A stretch of 37,830 nt of DNA from Chloroflexota bacterium (GTDB taxonomy: Bacteria; Chloroflexota; Anaerolineae; B4-G1), in assembly GCA_011046405.1 (NCBI GenBank), contig DSAR01000164.1, forward strand, positions 1 through 37,830. The letters are read 5' to 3'. Both the position numbers and the translations under genes were made by a program. The notes under the pieces were generated by a model. The model saw nothing but the letters and a program-made list of their open reading frames with translations. It did no database searches and was not told the DNA's origin. Positions 1 through 7,166 of this stretch are shown here, one piece after another. Every line of letters starts with the position of its first letter. Position 1 is the first letter of the stretch.

Positions 1-1
1 G

Positions 2-1612
2 AGCGTGGAGATCTGTGTAGACGATGGGCCAACGCCTACACCCATCACGCCGACGCCGGTCACACCGACGCCGGTCACACCGACGCCGGTCACGCCGACG
101 CCGGTCACGCCGACGCCTACACCGCCCTCATCCGGCGAATTGAAAGTCACCTACACCACGGAGAGTGAGGACGCGAACACATATGCCGGCAAACTGATTT
201 TGGAGAATCCGAACACCAGTTACGCCTGGAACGGCGCCTACTTTGCTATCTGGTCGGAGGAATTCGAGACCACGTCGCAGATCACACAGATGGCGTACAC
301 GGATGGCGGCAGCCCGAACTACACTGTCGATGGCAATCGGGTGACCCTGGACCTGGGGTGGCGCAGCCTGTTCCCCTATGGAGAAAGGGTCGAGATCGAG
401 ATCGAGGCCATCAAGAGCGGGAACCAGGTGTATCCCCAGAACTTCAAGACCAACTATGTCCGCGGGGAGGACATCGTCTACCCCGATACGCCAGGTCTGC
501 CCCCCAGTTGGGAGCCGCAGAAGCCTGATCTGAGCGCGCAGGATCTGATCTTCGACCAGAACGCCTACTACGACGCCAACGTCGCGCCCATCACCGACGA
601 CATCATCGTCTACGACCCGCCCAACGTTACGCAGGTTCAGATCGGGCTGGCCCGCAATATCGGCTACCCGGTGAATGGAGCGGAGGATGCCCGGGCCTGG
701 ATTCCTACAAAGCTCATGGCGATGGGGATGGGCTTCGCCCTGGAGGAGTTCGGTATGAATCCCAACTACCTGGCTGCCCTGAGTATGAAGGAGAACTGGG
801 GGGCAGGCGTCACGCAGGACCCTTCCTTCAACGGAATCGAGCTAATCATCGACGGTGAAACGTGGATCTGGCCCATCGTGATCGACCATCCCGACGGGCC
901 GTACCAGGTGGAGGCGGGCAACTTCAACGATCTGGCCAAGTTCTTCCCCGACTACTTCCCGCCCGACGCCTTCCACGACGATTACACCCAGGTCTCGGCG
1001 GACATGAACGATCCCAACTGGGTCAGCTCTGCCATCGTGGCTGCCCTGAGCCTGACGGCGTCGCGGGAGCAACTGAACGCCGTGCCTGACATCGGTTACA
1101 ATGCGTTTATGGCCAACGCCCAGGATCCGTGGGCCGAGCTGGAGATTCTATCCTTTGCCTACAACCGGGGGATGGGTTCTCTGGCCAGCAAGAAGCTCTT
1201 CTCCGATAACCGGGAGCAAGCGCTGAACGTCCCGGACATCGTCGAAGCCTTCGAGATGGGCGGATTCGCCTCGCACGTCCCCACGGTGCGGGCGGTGACC
1301 GGCGCGATGAACGCCGAGACGAACGACATCTACGACGCTGAGATCACTTGGGCTGACATGGAACACTTCCTGTCGAAGTTGCGGACCTTCTTCGCCAACG
1401 GCGAGCCCTCGGACGCCGAATGGAACCAGATGACGCAGGACGTCCACCGGGCGTTCGACGTGCTGGCGGCCCACTGGGGTGGTTCCCACGTCTCTTTCCG
1501 CTACGATTTCCTGACCCTTCTACGGGTGATGAAACAATATCGACCGCTGCCTTATCACCCGCGACCGACCGGACAGGATTGGTACTATCAGGTGCAGAAC
1601 CTATCGCCATAA
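2..1612 (+). CDS. Secreted modular hydrolase, C-terminal part (CBM2-like plus lysozyme-like domain), 5' truncated
   Basis: The reading frame is open to the left edge, so the start lies outside the window. The GTG at position 5 is not a real start: the residues before the linker (SVEIC) are the same as the end of the P domain in the next gene, so this protein very probably also carries a P domain upstream. Counting from that GTG, residues 9-41 are a Thr-Pro linker of PVTPT repeats. Residues 45-155 form a beta-rich module resembling a family 2 carbohydrate-binding module. Residues 175-535 are a C-terminal domain with a helical SMKENWG motif (260-266), whose Glu263 could be the acid of a lysozyme-like or chitosanase-like fold. 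The role, cleavage of an amino-sugar polymer outside the cell, is inferred from the chitinase next door and the domain layout. The exact glycosidase family is not recognised. Confidence 0.75.
   Translation, partial: SVEICVDDGPTPTPITPTPVTPTPVTPTPVTPTPVTPTPTPPSSGELKVTYTTESEDANTYAGKLILENPNTSYAWNGAYFAIWSEEFETTSQITQMAYTDGGSPNYTVDGNRVTLDLGWRSLFPYGERVEIEIEAIKSGNQVYPQNFKTNYVRGEDIVYPDTPGLPPSWEPQKPDLSAQDLIFDQNAYYDANVAPITDDIIVYDPPNVTQVQIGLARNIGYPVNGAEDARAWIPTKLMAMGMGFALEEFGMNPNYLAALSMKENWGAGVTQDPSFNGIELIIDGETWIWPIVIDHPDGPYQVEAGNFNDLAKFFPDYFPPDAFHDDYTQVSADMNDPNWVSSAIVAALSLTASREQLNAVPDIGYNAFMANAQDPWAELEILSFAYNRGMGSLASKKLFSDNREQALNVPDIVEAFEMGGFASHVPTVRAVTGAMNAETNDIYDAEITWADMEHFLSKLRTFFANGEPSDAEWNQMTQDVHRAFDVLAAHWGGSHVSFRYDFLTLLRVMKQYRPLPYHPRPTGQDWYYQVQNLSP
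30..124 (+). repeat. 15-bp tandem repeat encoding a Thr-Pro linker
   Basis: About six units of a 15-bp repeat (core CCGGTCACGCCGACG, with A/G variants) encode PVTPT pentapeptides that link two extracellular domains. The same repeat recurs at two places in the neighbouring chitinase gene, which makes these loci prone to slippage or recombination with one another. Confidence 0.85.
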
Positions 1613-1660
1613 ACTTAGACGATCCAGACTTTGGAAGTCTCGAACGCTTATAGTGTCTAG

Positions 1661-1813
1661 GTAAGCGTTCAGGTGATTGAACTGTGGGACACGGACCGAC
1701 ACAGATTGCACGGATTTTTTCCCTTGAGTGCCAAGTAAGGCCTGCTTGATGGCCTCGATCTGTGTGAATCCGTGGAAATCTGTGTCCAATGTTCACCTGG
1801 CCTGAACGGTTAC
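1661..1813. mobile_element. 153-bp MITE-like element with 8-bp target duplication
   Basis: The ends form a 12-of-13 inverted repeat (GTAAGCGTTCAGG at the left; CCTGAACGGTTAC at the right). They are flanked by a perfect 8-bp direct repeat GTGTCTAG at 1653-1660 and 1814-1821. The interior continues as an imperfect palindrome of CACAGATT/CACGGATT-type words. There is no coding capacity. It lies between the two secreted hydrolase genes, ending about 20 bp before the Shine-Dalgarno of the second. Confidence 0.8.
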
Positions 1814-1855
1814 GTGTCTAGCAAACGACCATCAAGGTTTTTAAGGAGAAAAAAA

Positions 1856-4000
1856 GTGAATAGAAAAAAATTACTCGTTATCGCGACAGCGCTTCTGATC
1901 GGCGCTATGCTCCTGGTCAATATGGTCAGCGTGGCTGCTGATCCCATCCCGGAGTGGGCGCCCTACACCAACTACACCACTGGCGATCTGGTTACCTACG
2001 GCGGCGCGACTTACCAATGTATCCAGTCCCACATGTCGTTGCCGGGCTGGGAGCCGGCCAACGTGCCGGCGCTGTGGAAACTGGTGGGGGATGTGACGCC
2101 GACGCCAACCGACGAACCAACCGTGACGCCGGTCACGCCGACGCCGGTCACGCCGACGCCGGTCACGCCGACGCCGGTCACGCCGACGCCGGTCACGCCG
2201 ACGCCGCCGCCAGACTGTCAGACCTACACCAGCACCGACGCCCCGAAGGATCTGCCCGTCGGCGCGACCTCGGTCAGTTCGGTGCTATACGTGGGCGAGG
2301 GCGGCGAGATTACGGACGTCAACGTCAGCGTGGACGTGAGCCATGGTTACGTGGGCGACTTGATCCTGACACTCTCTCACCAGGAGACCGGTCAGAGCGT
2401 CAGGATCGTGGATCGACCCGGTTTACCTGAACTCTGTGAACAATGGGGCTGCCGGGGCAACGACATTGTCGCAACCCTGGACGACGCAGCGAGTGAGTCG
2501 GTGGAGAATCAATGTGCAATCACCAGACCAACCATCAACGGCACCTTCAAGCCCAATGAGGCCCTGAGTAAGTTCAACGGCGAGGATCAGGCGGGTACCT
2601 GGGTGTTGCACGTGGAGGATGCCTATCCGCCAGATGACGGGGGCACGTTAAACGGTTGGAGCGTGGAGATCTGCACCGGCGCCGGGCCAACGCCCACGCC
2701 GGTCACACCGACGCCTATCACACCGACGCCCATCACGCCTACACCAGTCACGCCGACGCCGGTCACGCCGACGCCGCCTCCCGGTGACTATCGCGTCATC
2801 GGCTACTACCCCCAGTGGGGTATCTACGCCCGCAACTTCTTCATCAAGAACATCGATACCAGCGGTTCGGCTGAGAAATTGACCCACATCAACTACGCCT
2901 TCGGCAACATCGTCGATGGCGAGTGCATCATGGTCACCCAACAGGGGGTGATGGACGCATGGGCCGACTATCAGAAAGGTTTCACCGCCGACATCAGTGT
3001 CAGCGGTGTGGCCGATACGTGGGATCAACCTTTGAGGGGCAACTTCAATCAGTTGAGGCAGCTCAAGGAAAAACATCCACATCTCAAGGTGTTGATCTCT
3101 CTCGGCGGCTGGACCTGGTCGGGCGGCTTCTCCGACGCGGCTATGACGGCGGCCTCTCGTCAGCGGGTGGCCCAATCCTGCATCGATCTGTACATCAAGG
3201 GCAACTTGCCCAAAGCGGGTGAACAGGGAGGCCCTGGCGTCGCCGCGGGTATCTTCGACGGCATCGACATCGACTGGGAATACCCGGTCGTCTGCACCAG
3301 CGCAAATCCCAACTGCGACCCGGCCGATAAAGAGAACTTCACACTGCTGCTGGCCGAGTTCCGCCGCCAGCTCGACGAAATCGACCCCAACTTGTTGCTG
3401 ACCATCGCTGGCCCGGCTGGTGAGGACAAGTTCCAGGAGACGGAATTGGACAAGATTCACCATTACCTGGACTTCATCAACCTGATGACCTACGATTTCC
3501 ACGGGGCATGGGATAGCACCGGTCCGACCAATTTCCACTCGCCGTTATATGCTTCGCCTAACGACCCTTCCACGGGCATCGTCAGAAAGTATTACGCCGA
3601 CTACGCCATAGGCGCCCACCTGGACGCCGGCATCCCGGCCCATAAGCTGGTTATGGGCGTACCCTTCTACGGGCGGGGTTGGAGAGGGGTGACGAACCAG
3701 AACAACGGACTCTACCAATCGGCCACCGGCCCGGCCCCGGGGACTTACGATAACGGCGTGGAGGATTACAAAGTATTGAGGAACCTGAACTATCCTGAAT
3801 ACCGGGACGAGCAATACACCCAGGCCTACTGGATCTTCAACGGCGATATCTTCTGGAGTTTCGACGATCCGGTTTCGATGGCCAACAAGATGAACTACAT
3901 CAAGGCGAAAGGTCTGGGCGGCGCGATGATCTGGGCGCTGGATGGGGATACGCCCAACGGTGAATTGATCAACGTCGTGCACAACGGGCTCAACAACTGA
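1856..4000 (+). CDS. Secreted GH18 chitinase with CBM5/12-like and P domains
   Basis: Extracellular chitinase that hydrolyses beta-1,4-GlcNAc linkages. The GTG start at 1856 follows AAGGAG (1843-1848) at 7-nt spacing and opens a signal peptide (NRKK, then a hydrophobic run to about residue 27). The longer in-frame start at 1772 lies in the mobile element and would destroy the signal peptide. Domains in order: a chitin-binding CBM5/12-like module (about 30-77, YxxGDxVxYxGxxYxC and GWEPxxxPALW), a Thr-Pro linker, a proprotein-convertase P domain (about 123-275, ending WSVEIC), a second linker, then a GH18 barrel (about 310-714). The GH18 signature DGIDIDWEYP places the catalytic Glu at 475 with Asp468, Asp471 and Asp473, and LMTYDFHG follows as expected. 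P domains usually sit beside proteases; here one probably acts as a beta-sandwich spacer or adhesion module. The upstream gene shares the P-domain end and linker. Confidence 0.93.
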   Translation: MNRKKLLVIATALLIGAMLLVNMVSVAADPIPEWAPYTNYTTGDLVTYGGATYQCIQSHMSLPGWEPANVPALWKLVGDVTPTPTDEPTVTPVTPTPVTPTPVTPTPVTPTPVTPTPPPDCQTYTSTDAPKDLPVGATSVSSVLYVGEGGEITDVNVSVDVSHGYVGDLILTLSHQETGQSVRIVDRPGLPELCEQWGCRGNDIVATLDDAASESVENQCAITRPTINGTFKPNEALSKFNGEDQAGTWVLHVEDAYPPDDGGTLNGWSVEICTGAGPTPTPVTPTPITPTPITPTPVTPTPVTPTPPPGDYRVIGYYPQWGIYARNFFIKNIDTSGSAEKLTHINYAFGNIVDGECIMVTQQGVMDAWADYQKGFTADISVSGVADTWDQPLRGNFNQLRQLKEKHPHLKVLISLGGWTWSGGFSDAAMTAASRQRVAQSCIDLYIKGNLPKAGEQGGPGVAAGIFDGIDIDWEYPVVCTSANPNCDPADKENFTLLLAEFRRQLDEIDPNLLLTIAGPAGEDKFQETELDKIHHYLDFINLMTYDFHGAWDSTGPTNFHSPLYASPNDPSTGIVRKYYADYAIGAHLDAGIPAHKLVMGVPFYGRGWRGVTNQNNGLYQSATGPAPGTYDNGVEDYKVLRNLNYPEYRDEQYTQAYWIFNGDIFWSFDDPVSMANKMNYIKAKGLGGAMIWALDGDTPNGELINVVHNGLNN
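2095..2211 (+). repeat. 15-bp tandem repeat, first Thr-Pro linker of the chitinase
   Basis: Perfect to near-perfect copies of the 15-bp PVTPT-coding unit separate the chitin-binding module from the P domain. Several units are identical at the nucleotide level, which suggests recent unit amplification. Confidence 0.85.
2686..2775 (+). repeat. 15-bp tandem repeat, second Thr-Pro linker of the chitinase
   Basis: Five to six units of the same PVTPT/PITPT-coding repeat join the P domain to the GH18 domain. The units here are more diverged (CCTATCACA, CCCATCACG) than in the first linker. Confidence 0.8.
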
Positions 4001-4049
4001 GGCGTAAGGGGTAGCGATTCAATAACGCGGCTTTCGACGACAGAAACCT

Positions 4050-4090
4050 GAGCGGGGCGAACGATTGACGATTCGCCCCGCTCTGTTTGC
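4050..4090 (+). terminator. Rho-independent-like terminator after the chitinase gene
   Basis: A perfect 12-bp stem (GAGCGGGGCGAA, 4050-4061, with TTCGCCCCGCTC, 4072-4083) with a 10-nt loop begins 49 bp after the chitinase stop and is followed by the short tract TGTTTG. The T-run is weak, so efficiency is uncertain. Confidence 0.6.
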
Positions 4091-4100
4091 CCCTCACCAG

Positions 4101-4265
4101 GCGAGAAAGCGGGTTTAGGGCAATACGGTTTAGATAAGCTGGGGGTATCTACTCACCTTGCGCCCGCCGGATCACAATCCGGAAGCCGGATCGTAATCCG
4201 CTCTGCACATATATACTGAGCAGCAGTTACGTATTCTGTTCCTGCTTCATGAGGCTGATGCCGTT
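4101..4265. repeat. Intergenic region with repeat remnants
   Basis: There is no gene here. A GGATCACAATCCGG palindrome (about 4169-4183) recurs near 20184. The 15-mer CTGAGCAGCAGTTAC (4217-4231) is identical to the right end of the element at 18868-18970, so this may be a solo end left by a lost copy. Confidence 0.45.
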
Positions 4266-6023
4266 CTAACGGCCAAATTCTTGAGCCAAGCGCTCGACGG
4301 TCAGGTGAATCATAGTGGGACGCCCATGAGGACACGTGAGCGGGTTCTCACACTGCTCCAGGGCGCGTATCAGTTCCTCCATCTCGGCCCGAGACATCAC
4401 CTGACCGGCCTTGATCGCGGCCCGCTTGCACACGTGCCGCGCAACCTTTTCCTCCAGCGTCTCCACCAGGGGCGCGTCCCCCGCGTCCAACGCCGCCGCG
4501 ACGTCCTCCAGCACGTTGCCAGGGCTGGCCTGGGCGACGATGGCGGGCACAGCCCGCACCAGCATCGTATTTCCGCCAAAGGGCTCCACTTGAAATCCCA
4601 AACTATCCAAAACCTCCAGGTGCTCCTCCAGCAGGCCCGCGGCCTCGGCCCCCAATTCGACGCTTTGAGGTTCCAGCAGGACCTGCGAGGCGACCCGGGC
4701 CTGTTCACGCTGAGACAACAACTGCTCGAACAGCACCCGTTCGTGAGCGGCGTGTTGATCGATCAGGTACATCCCCGCCGGCCCCTCGGCGACGACGTAG
4801 GTGGCGCCCACCTGCCCAATGACGCGCAGCGGGGGGATCCGGTCGGTCGCTGGCGCCAGCACGCTCTCCTCCGCATCGCTCCTGTCGGACGCCCTTTCTT
4901 CGAAGCGAAGCTGTCTCCCGGTCGCTGATGATTCCAGGTGGGATAAGCGGTCGAGACGCTCCTCCCGGCGGCGGTCAAACGATGTGGGCCAGGCCATGGC
5001 CGTCCGGGTCGCGACCGGCGTCGGCGACCGTTGGAGCAGCGTCTGGCGCACCGCTTTCTGGACGGCCCGGAAGACGACGTCGCCATCCCGGAAGCGCACC
5101 TCCGATTTGGCCGGGTGTACGTTCACGTCCACGTCGGCCGGCGGCAAGTCGACCATCACCACCGCCAGGGGATAGCGTCCGTGGGGGATCAGGGAATGAT
5201 ATGCCTGGATGACGGCGTAGCTCAAACTGGCGTCCTGTACCCACCGCCCGTTGACGAAGAGCGTGATGTAGGTCCGATTGGCCCGGTGCAGAGAGGGCGG
5301 GCTGACGAAACCGGTCACGCGAATATCAGGAGCCGGCTGCGCATCTGCCGGGGTGATTTCCAGGAGAGCGGCCCCAATCTCCAGGTTGTAGACCGCTATC
5401 AGGACGTCGCGCAGGCCGCCGCTGCCTGGAGACTGAAAAGTTACCTTGTCGTCGTGAGCGAGGGTAAAGCGAATTTGGGGATAGGCCATCGCGTAGCGGG
5501 TGAGCCAGGCGTCGATGTGCCGGCGCTCGGTTCGGTTCGTGCGCAGGAACTTGCGGCGAGCGGGGACGTTGAAGAACAAATTCTCGACAGACACCCCCGT
5601 GCCGGGGGGACGCCCGCTTTCCTGGCGGGTGATGATGCGTCCGCCTTCGATTCGCAGCAACACGCCGATGCTTTCGTCGGCTGCTCGTGTCACGAACGTC
5701 ACATGGCTGACGGCAGCGATAGAGGCCAAGGCCTCACCCCGGAACCCCAATGTGGTGATGCGATCCAGATCGTCCGCCGAGTTCAGTTTGCTGGTCGAAT
5801 GGCGCTCGAAAGCGATCTCGACCTCGTCGGCCGGGACGCCGAGGCCATCGTCAGCCACGCGAATGAGCTTTTTCCCACCATCGCGGGTTTCCACACGAAC
5901 GTCCCGTGCGCCAGCGTCTATGCTATTTTCGACCAATTCTTTGACGACAGACGCCGGCCGCTCGACCACTTCACCGGCGGCAATCTGCGACGCGACGTCC
6001 CTGGACAACACCCGAATTGGCAT
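4266..6023 (-). CDS. mutL: DNA mismatch repair protein MutL, endonuclease type
   Basis: Couples mismatch recognition by MutS to strand incision. The ATG at 6023 has AGGAGGG at 6028-6034 and gives the usual MPIRVLS N-terminus; 585 residues. The N-terminal GHKL ATPase motifs are intact: ELVENSIDAGA, DDGLGVP and GFRGEALASI. The C-terminal domain carries the metal-binding endonuclease motif DQHAAHERVLFE (pattern DQHA-x2-E-x4-E) and a terminal CPHGRPT motif, so this is a nicking MutL as in bacteria without MutH. No mutS is in the window. An inserted element begins only 22 bp upstream of the start codon, so the promoter has been displaced or is supplied by the element. Confidence 0.97.
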   Translation of the reverse strand: MPIRVLSRDVASQIAAGEVVERPASVVKELVENSIDAGARDVRVETRDGGKKLIRVADDGLGVPADEVEIAFERHSTSKLNSADDLDRITTLGFRGEALASIAAVSHVTFVTRAADESIGVLLRIEGGRIITRQESGRPPGTGVSVENLFFNVPARRKFLRTNRTERRHIDAWLTRYAMAYPQIRFTLAHDDKVTFQSPGSGGLRDVLIAVYNLEIGAALLEITPADAQPAPDIRVTGFVSPPSLHRANRTYITLFVNGRWVQDASLSYAVIQAYHSLIPHGRYPLAVVMVDLPPADVDVNVHPAKSEVRFRDGDVVFRAVQKAVRQTLLQRSPTPVATRTAMAWPTSFDRRREERLDRLSHLESSATGRQLRFEERASDRSDAEESVLAPATDRIPPLRVIGQVGATYVVAEGPAGMYLIDQHAAHERVLFEQLLSQREQARVASQVLLEPQSVELGAEAAGLLEEHLEVLDSLGFQVEPFGGNTMLVRAVPAIVAQASPGNVLEDVAAALDAGDAPLVETLEEKVARHVCKRAAIKAGQVMSRAEMEELIRALEQCENPLTCPHGRPTMIHLTVERLAQEFGR

Positions 6024-6219
6024 AAAGCCCTCCTTTGAGTCCATTTAGGAGTTACGCAGTTAGCTCATCAACAACCGGAATTAGCCACGAATTTTGCTTT
6101 TCTATTCGTGGCTGCACTGAAATAAGCCTAGATTTCACCACAGAGACACAGAGAGCACAGAGAATTTAACATTTTACTCAAAAAAATTCACGGTTTGGCA
6201 CGATTTACGTAAAAATTTT

Positions 6220-6366
6220 GGCTCTCTGGTAGTTCGCCTGGTTGGCTTAGCAAGTGGTCAGCTTTTCGCCACGAATTACACGAATTGTCACTAATTTTGG
6301 GTTTTTCGTGTTAATTCGTGCAATTCGTGGCTAATCTCTGACCGCGGCCATGCGAAATCCCAAAGA
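6220..6366. repeat. Dispersed repeat R, copy A
   Basis: 147 bp beginning GGCTCTCTGGTAGTTCG and ending GCGAAATCCCAAAGAA. Its middle can fold into a long hairpin (CCACGAATTACACGAATTG pairing with CAATTCGTGG-type sequence). Near-identical copies lie at 9533-9700 and 36936-37084. Confidence 0.85.
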
Positions 6367-6467
6367 ATCAATTTTTCTCCTTGTTCTCGGTGGCTTTGTG
6401 CTAAGATGACCTTTTTTCAGTAGAGTCATTCGTGAAATTCATGGCAGAGAAAGCCTCAACTGCGTAA

Positions 6468-6638
6468 TTTGACAATGGCACATTACAGCGCACAGCGGTT
6501 AAAACCGCGTGGCTACAGCGCGTAAAAATCACGCATTGCAAAACCTGCTTTCGCAGGTTAGTTTATAGTCGGCGTAGGCCGACTTTGCAGTTGTGGCCCG
6601 CGAATTTATTCGCCGGGGACAAATGTGCCATTGTCAAG
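6468..6638. mobile_element. 171-bp hairpin-rich element nested in the outer element
   Basis: Terminal inverted repeats TTGACAATGGCACATT (6469-6484) and AATGTGCCATTGTCAA (6622-6637) match perfectly over 16 bp, with GTAA on both sides (6464-6467, 6639-6642). The interior is a string of small palindromes: GCGGTTAAAACCGC, AACCTGCTTTCGCAGGTT, GTCGGCGTAGGCCGAC and GCGAATTTATTCGC. It interrupts the right end of the outer element, so it arrived later. Confidence 0.75.
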
Positions 6639-6719
6639 GTAACTCCTACCATTATCAAGGGGATTTTATCACACAAACTGACCCAGGCAAAGCGCACAAA
6701 GGGCTGAAATTGTGAACGT

Positions 6720-6748
6720 TTGACTTTTTAGCGCCCTTGGGGTAGCAT
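6720..6748 (+). promoter_or_regulatory. Sigma-70-type promoter of the SRP RNA
   Basis: TTGACT (6720-6725) and TAGCAT (6743-6748) are separated by exactly 17 bp. Transcription would start near 6754, where the conserved RNA begins. The promoter lies outside the inserted elements. Confidence 0.7.
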
Positions 6749-6752
6749 GTTT

Positions 6753-7028
6753 GTGGTCGTGCTAGACGGGGAGCTGGCGGTGCCTTGTACCCGCAATCCG
6801 CCATAGCGGGGTTGAATTCCCTCCCCGAGGAATGTCCTGCTTGATACTGCCCTGGTTATCTGGTGTCGAAGACTGGGTCCTGCGCGGCAGAAATCTCCGA
6901 ACCCCGTCAGGTCCGGAAGGAAGCAGCGGTAAGGAGTATCTCTCTGGGCGCCGCAGGGGTGCCTGGTCGGAGCCGGGTAGCCCGGGTAAGGCGAGTAGTC
7001 CGTTTCGACGGGAGGGTGCACGACCAAA
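6753..7028 (+). ncRNA. ffs: Signal recognition particle RNA, large (Alu-containing) type
   Basis: RNA scaffold of the signal recognition particle; binds Ffh and directs membrane and secreted proteins to the translocon. The Ffh-binding hairpin with its GGAA tetraloop is clear at about 6906-6927 (GTCAGGTCCGGAAGGAAGCA). The 5' part (GTGCTAGACGGGGAG, GCGGTGCC, GCAATCCGC) matches the Alu domain of Bacillus-type RNAs. The ends pair (GTGGTCGTGC at 6753 with GCACGACCA at 7018-7026), giving about 275 nt, well above the roughly 110 nt of the E. coli 4.5S form. The exact 3' end is uncertain by a few bases. Confidence 0.95.
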
Positions 7029-7101
7029 AACAAGACGTCGCCGGATCAAAAGATCGGGGGCGTCCTGGTATTTGGAAAGACCAGATTGATGAATACGCCA
7101 G

Positions 7102-7128
7102 GCGGCGGTCATACCGCCGCTTCTGTGT
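7102..7128 (+). terminator. Possible terminator hairpin between the SRP RNA and the G5/3D gene
   Basis: An 8-bp GC-only stem (GCGGCGGT/ACCGCCGC, loop CAT) is followed by TTCTGTGTT. A second, imperfect GACG...CGTC hairpin lies closer to the RNA at about 7034-7064. Neither has a strong T-run, so which one ends the SRP transcript is unclear. Confidence 0.4.
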
Positions 7129-7134
7129 TATAAT
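7126..7134 (+). promoter_or_regulatory. Extended -10 promoter for the G5/3D gene
   Basis: A perfect extended -10 (TGTTATAAT) lies 33 bp before the ATG at 7167. No good -35 is present, which is normal for extended -10 promoters. Confidence 0.55.
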
Positions 7135-7166
7135 CTCGTAAACATTTATCCCTTTCGGGTATATCC

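Larger units (their letters stand above)
6046..6648. mobile_element. Non-coding inserted element (outer) with 5-bp target duplication
   Basis: The left end TAGGAGTTACGCAGTT (6046-6061) is matched inversely by AACTGCGTAA (6458-6467) plus CTCCTA (6643-6648), a right end split by a second element. The whole is flanked by CCATT at 6041-6045 and 6649-6653. With the inner element removed it is about 430 bp, AT-rich, made of CACGAATT-type repeats and without a credible gene. It fills most of the roughly 700-bp gap between mutL and the SRP RNA. Confidence 0.65.

Noticed and set aside
1772..1855. Longer N-terminus for the chitinase starting in the upstream element
   Set aside because: The extension is encoded by the mobile element, repeats the GTGGAAATCTGTGTC-type words and would bury the signal peptide. 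The GTG at 1856 has a proper AAGGAG.
2095..2775. Regular repeats as a CRISPR array
   Set aside because: The repeats are contiguous 15-bp coding units without spacers and lie inside an open reading frame.
2648..3538. Minus-strand frame opposite the chitinase GH18 domain
   Set aside because: Antisense of a clearly conserved catalytic domain; it includes low-complexity Arg-rich sequence from the Thr-Pro linker repeat.
5031..6038. Plus-strand frame of 335 codons opposite mutL
   Set aside because: Shadow of the conserved MutL ATPase domain; no recognisable domain or start signal.
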